Shown here: piece by piece, positions 59,576-64,000 of the stretch
Layout: each line of letters begins with the position of its first letter
How positions within the stretch are numbered: position 1 is the first letter of the stretch
Source: Flavobacteriaceae bacterium
GTDB lineage: Bacteria; Bacteroidota; Bacteroidia; Flavobacteriales; Flavobacteriaceae
DNA length: 64,000 nucleotides
Assembly (NCBI GenBank): GCA_022425945.1
Contig: JAKMEK010000056.1
Span: 1 to 64,000 of the forward strand
Direction: 5' to 3'
Translations under genes and position numbers: made by a program
The notes under the pieces: generated by a model
Seen by the model: only the letters and a program-made list of their open reading frames with translations
Database searches by the model: none
What the model was told of the DNA's origin: nothing

Positions 59576-62500
59576 TTGCGCGTGCGCAGTAAACTAAAAT
59601 GACCTTTAAATTGACTTCCATCCGCTAAAAAACCTTGAAACCAATAATCGGTTGACGGCATTGGCTCTCCATTGTAGGTGCCGTCCCATTGACCATAATA
59701 AGGTTTAAATTTTCGCAATAAACGACCGTAACGATCATAAATAAACACCTCTGTTTCAGCATTATAATCGGACGAAATACCTTCAATTGTCCAAGTGTCA
59801 TTTATCCCATCTCCGTTGGGGCTAAAATATTTTGGGTAGCCCAAAGCAACACCAGCATAAGAAAGCACACCGCAGCCATTTTTATCGCGTATCTGTAGCT
59901 GAAATAAACCATTAGGAACGTCCTCAAAAATAGGATCATCTTGGAAAGGCCCTGAATTTAAAGCATATTCATAGTCCCCTATACCCAGATCATCGGTCAT
60001 CACTTCTAAAACGTTTCCTCCTTCTTGATTTAAATCATCCAAATGAACGGCACTTTCCGCTAATTGTGCACTTTCTGATTCCCGAACAACAATGGACTTT
60101 GTCAATGAACATACCGAACCACTTAGTGTCGTTGCAGTAATAAAATAAGTTCCCTCCTGCTCAGGGAAAATCGAACTTTCTTGACTAGCGAGTAACTGCC
60201 GTTCTGTTGATCCTGGTGGGGAAAACTCCCATACATAGCCTAAGTTTGTGGCAATTGGCTCTAAAAGACCAATCGCCTCCGGCGGTAAATTTAAACAGCG
60301 TATAAAAGTTTCTTGCAATGGCAATGCAGGCAAACTATTGACGATAAAATCAAGACGTTTTTCGGAGATACACATGGGATCATCTCTAAAACTTAGCGTT
60401 ACAGTCACCACTTGGGTTTGGGTAATAAAGGGGTTGGGCAGGCGATTATTTTGTTGCAAATTCCCATCTAAATCCAAGTAGTAGAAGGTGATCAATGTAT
60501 TGCTCGCATGCTGATCGATTAGGGTCTGTGTCACTAGCAAAGATTCATTCAAACTAGTGGTGTCAAAGGCGCTGATGCCATCGGTAATATCCTCCCCATC
60601 GTCGCACTGTGGTGGAATGACGACTGCATTGAATCTTGGCTTAAGATCTACTTGAAAAGACACGAAGGTTTGATCAGAACACTCCCCTGCTGGATTTACA
60701 ACAGTTGTTAGTTGTGACGCTTTTTCAACTTCTACAGTAAGGGTTTGAGAGCTTGTTAAAAAGGGGTTGGGCAATTCATTACCTATGAGTATTCCGCCTT
60801 CATCGTAATAAAAAAGCGTTAAACTGACCTGATTATTGACCAAACGAGAAGACACATCGCTGGTGTCGAAGGGGTATTTACCATCTATAAAATCAAGATC
60901 TAGTGGGCTTTCACCATCACAAGCTCGATAGGTTTGAGGCGCGTTTACAAGGGGTTTTGGCTCAACATAAAGTGTAGCAATTTGTTTCAATCCAATACAG
61001 CGAACACGATCCAAACTCAACGCTTCAACATTTACCCAGATGGATTGTTCCGTTGGAACTTTAGTCAAAAAATCTTCTCGCCAATCAATGGGATGGGTTT
61101 TCACCAAAGCATCTTCTAAACTTGGATAAAGCTGAATATCCAACATTTGTTGAGCATATTTTGGATCCGAAGCAATAAACTGGGTGTAAATGGCTTCCAT
61201 AGTCCTGGCTTCAAATGTGGCCAAACCATCTTGCAAGTTTGCGGGATCGTCTTCGCAAATCGCATAAAACAACATGAAGTTTTCATCGATGGAACTCGCG
61301 CCAATTTGAATGTCTATGGTTGCAGTTGCTACACAGCCGTAAACTGAGGTAATTTCAACATAAACCATCTGCCCAAAAGGGGTTGTTTGAAAAGCACTTG
61401 GACTGCTTATCCTTGAAGTGGATATAAAATCTGCTGAGGTAAAAAAAGCAATACTCTCGGACGAAGAATTGGATGAAATTCTCGGCACATACTCCATCAA
61501 ATTGAGCAACGAAATTCCGTCATTTATTTCATCTTCATCGCACTGTTCAATAATGTAATTGGTTTGGAGAACATCTGGTAGGGGAGCAATAAATACTGTT
61601 GTTGACGCGCGATCAGAGCTCTCGCAACCCAGATTGTTTACCCATTGTGCATAGTATACTTGACCATCAACTAAAACCGTTGAATCCGAAAGTGCTACTC
61701 CACCCTCTTGGGTTAAAAACCACTGAACTTGATTTTGAGTGTCCGTCGACAAAATACTTAATTGATCGACCTTCGGGCTGTCGGGATAATTACAGAAGAC
61801 CTGTAATGGTGGCAATGGAGGAGCAACAGGACTTGGTATTACAGTTAAAAAAATATCAATGTCTGCAACCACTGGACATAGATATTCGGTTGACCGAACT
61901 TGAATTCGATAATTCCCCTCATGAATGGGTTGTAGGTTTTGTATTCTTAATACATTAGTTTCTGTATCTCGATAATGTTCATCGGTGACTATATCCTCCC
62001 AAAGTGAGCTGACTTCATTGTAGAATTGCCATTGGTAAAGTGGCACACCTATGATATTACCTGTGAAAGTTAAACTAACGGGATCCCCTTGACAAATCGC
62101 ACCACTAACCGCTCGTGGCGCTGAAGGAGTTAAAGGCAGAGGACTCGGCAATTGAAACAAAAAATCACCATTATCACTACGCAGCGGAATTTGACCATAA
62201 TCGTGCCCAATAAAGCGTCCGCGATCATCAATTGTCCCTAGATCAAGACCTAAAGGACTCTCGCCCATCCTCCCATCTGCATCAATATCTGCTGCGATAA
62301 AACCTGCTTCAACCAAATCAAAGCAACCATCGTCGTCACTGTCTAAATCAAAGGCGTCATCATTACCATCTTGATCAGTATCTATTCCCCAATGCTCAAT
62401 CTCTATCTTAACACGACAATTACTGCCCAAGCCTATGTTATTTTGGATATGCTCAAATTGTATTCCAGTATTGTTTTTGGCATAAAATGCATAAGGGCGG

Positions 62501-63999
62501 CTTCCACTAGCATTTGGATTAAATTTAAAACGAATCTCTGTACTTGTAAATGGATTTTCAAGCGTCTGATAGTTTCCATCAAAATTGACATCAATAAGCA
62601 ATTGATGATCGGGATCCCAAACACTAATGTTTTGATCAGATGATAAACACCGCCAAACAAAAGACTCCTCAGCATTAACCGTTCTAAGATGATCAAGATC
62701 TTGCTTGATCTTGAAATGAAGTGGGCGATCCAAGTTGATGGTGTAACTGTTACTGGCATTGGAACTAGCTGCCAATTCGGACAAAATAAACCCTGAAGTG
62801 GTACCCGTAATTTGGTTCCCTTGTCCATTCAATGCTGCCCCAGCAATCGCAGTATTTATTTGAACATCAACCATAGAATTCACATGGGATAACTGAGGGC
62901 TTAGCGGATCGCTAAAATCAATTTCAATCTGCCCATTGGATTCAATTTCATCTAAAATTCCATCGTTATCATTGTCTAAATCAATGTTGTCAATAATTCC
63001 ATCTTGATCGAAATCTGGGGGGCACACATTTATCGGAATGGTTCTTGACGTGTAGCTTACTCCCGAACATTCGATATTCCCTACCACAACATAATAGCCT
63101 GAACTTGTTGGGGTAAAACTAGGAGAAGTAGCACCAGAAACAGGAATGAGTTGCTCACTTATAAAATTTTTTCGATACCACTGAAATTGGTCGAAAAGGG
63201 CTACATTACTGACGGTTAAATTCACATTTGATATTCCATCTGGTGAAATACAATTTCCCAAGACAGTTGTTGTAAAATTGAATGACAGGTCGGGAGGCGA
63301 TGGAAAGCCAGAGTAGAAACCTCCCGAGCTAGCCGAACCATTGATGTTAAAATAGGCTGCATAAAGCTCATCTGTACTGCTTACACTTACATCTCCCGTA
63401 AGCCCTTTTACTTTAAAGGTTACATATTCGGGTTTGCCAGCTACTGAAGTTGGTCCCTCAACCGTTAGATTATTTAGTGTTTCGATAGGGGTATTGTTGA
63501 TTTCCACACTGGCATTTTGCTTGGTAACAATGGTCAGTCCACCCGAATAGTTCAGTGAGCCAATTCGATCAATCTGGGCGATATTATCAATGTCCCCACG
63601 ATTTTCACAACGCAGCGGTGGAACAAAAAACATGCCTTGATTTGCCTCAGAAGCACCGCCAATTCCTTGGTAGGCAAAGACATTTTGAGAGGAACGGACA
63701 TACAGGTTTCCATTGATGAAATTATTCCCTTCAATCAAAAGATAGTCGCCGGCACTTAAAGGGGTTAAGTTATAGGGCAAATCACCACCATTTAACCACA
63801 AGGTGGTATTGTCTTGATCAGCAATGATGAGAATGTTTTCGTAGTCATCTTGACCATCTCCACGCACAAAAATATATTCATTTCCGATTTTATCGTCACC
63901 CACAATTTGATCCATACCGTAATCTCGTCCGCGACCACTTCCAAAACTACCATTTGCAGAGCCCGCATTAACTACAATTGGTTTATTTGACCTAACCAA
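59572..63999 (-). CDS. Large T9SS type-B secreted protein (CHU_C domain), truncated by window edge
   Basis: C-terminal 'YPKYFSPNGDGINDTWTIEG...VFIYDRYGRLLRKFKPYYGQWDGTYNGEPMPSTDYWFQGFLADG', calcium-type repeats 'DFDQDGIIDNIDLDNDNDGILDE'; ORF open at window end. Confidence 0.93.
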   Translation of the reverse strand: MVRSNKPIVVNAGSANGSFGSGRGRDYGMDQIVGDDKIGNEYIFVRGDGQDDYENILIIADQDNTTLWLNGGDLPYNLTPLSAGDYLLIEGNNFINGNLYVRSSQNVFAYQGIGGASEANQGMFFVPPLRCENRGDIDNIAQIDRIGSLNYSGGLTIVTKQNASVEINNTPIETLNNLTVEGPTSVAGKPEYVTFKVKGLTGDVSVSSTDELYAAYFNINGSASSGGFYSGFPSPPDLSFNFTTTVLGNCISPDGISNVNLTVSNVALFDQFQWYRKNFISEQLIPVSGATSPSFTPTSSGYYVVVGNIECSGVSYTSRTIPINVCPPDFDQDGIIDNIDLDNDNDGILDEIESNGQIEIDFSDPLSPQLSHVNSMVDVQINTAIAGAALNGQGNQITGTTSGFILSELAASSNASNSYTINLDRPLHFKIKQDLDHLRTVNAEESFVWRCLSSDQNISVWDPDHQLLIDVNFDGNYQTLENPFTSTEIRFKFNPNASGSRPYAFYAKNNTGIQFEHIQNNIGLGSNCRVKIEIEHWGIDTDQDGNDDAFDLDSDDDGCFDLVEAGFIAADIDADGRMGESPLGLDLGTIDDRGRFIGHDYGQIPLRSDNGDFLFQLPSPLPLTPSAPRAVSGAICQGDPVSLTFTGNIIGVPLYQWQFYNEVSSLWEDIVTDEHYRDTETNVLRIQNLQPIHEGNYRIQVRSTEYLCPVVADIDIFLTVIPSPVAPPLPPLQVFCNYPDSPKVDQLSILSTDTQNQVQWFLTQEGGVALSDSTVLVDGQVYYAQWVNNLGCESSDRASTTVFIAPLPDVLQTNYIIEQCDEDEINDGISLLNLMEYVPRISSNSSSESIAFFTSADFISTSRISSPSAFQTTPFGQMVYVEITSVYGCVATATIDIQIGASSIDENFMLFYAICEDDPANLQDGLATFEARTMEAIYTQFIASDPKYAQQMLDIQLYPSLEDALVKTHPIDWREDFLTKVPTEQSIWVNVEALSLDRVRCIGLKQIATLYVEPKPLVNAPQTYRACDGESPLDLDFIDGKYPFDTSDVSSRLVNNQVSLTLFYYDEGGILIGNELPNPFLTSSQTLTVEVEKASQLTTVVNPAGECSDQTFVSFQVDLKPRFNAVVIPPQCDDGEDITDGISAFDTTSLNESLLVTQTLIDQHASNTLITFYYLDLDGNLQQNNRLPNPFITQTQVVTVTLSFRDDPMCISEKRLDFIVNSLPALPLQETFIRCLNLPPEAIGLLEPIATNLGYVWEFSPPGSTERQLLASQESSIFPEQEGTYFITATTLSGSVCSLTKSIVVRESESAQLAESAVHLDDLNQEGGNVLEVMTDDLGIGDYEYALNSGPFQDDPIFEDVPNGLFQLQIRDKNGCGVLSYAGVALGYPKYFSPNGDGINDTWTIEGISSDYNAETEVFIYDRYGRLLRKFKPYYGQWDGTYNGEPMPSTDYWFQGFLADGSQFKGHFSLLRTRN

Positions 64000-64000
64000 G

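Noticed and set aside
62433-62828. 131-aa minus-strand ORF
   Set aside because: Alternate frame inside the large T9SS type-B protein.

Overview
This 64-kb window reads as a compact, AT-rich chromosomal segment from a marine-type Flavobacteriia/Bacteroidetes bacterium. Clade markers are TAnnTTTG-type promoter boxes, a T9SS type-B C-terminal domain, a PorP/SprF-like protein, a TonB receptor with a carboxypeptidase-like domain, and S16 with a long Ala/Glu tail. Most of it is housekeeping: tyrS, leuS, asnS, pyrC-type DHOase, ftsX-uppP-truB, pyrH-frr, rpoN, ExbB/ExbD genes, sucAB, rpsP-rimM, tig-clpP-clpX, sppA, folK, mutS and three tRNAs. I see no CRISPR array, prophage, transposon or rRNA. The best leads are: (1) a minus-strand locus (26.9-30.9 kb) with a gluconokinase::6-phosphogluconate dehydrogenase fusion, an Nramp-fold transporter lacking the metal-site motifs, and an SDR, which looks like a re-wired idonate/ketogluconate-type pathway; (2) five genes where a TAnnTTT(G/A) box lies exactly 4 nt from ATG, suggesting leaderless mRNAs; (3) all 11 convergent gene junctions lie within about 25 bp of each other, six with an identical 4-bp shared-stop overlap; (4) two mutually exclusive hairpins in the rpsP leader; (5) a umuC-umuD operon in reversed order behind a palindrome overlapping its promoter; (6) a FolK::deoxynucleoside kinase fusion. 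All family calls come from reading motifs in the translations; no database search was run.
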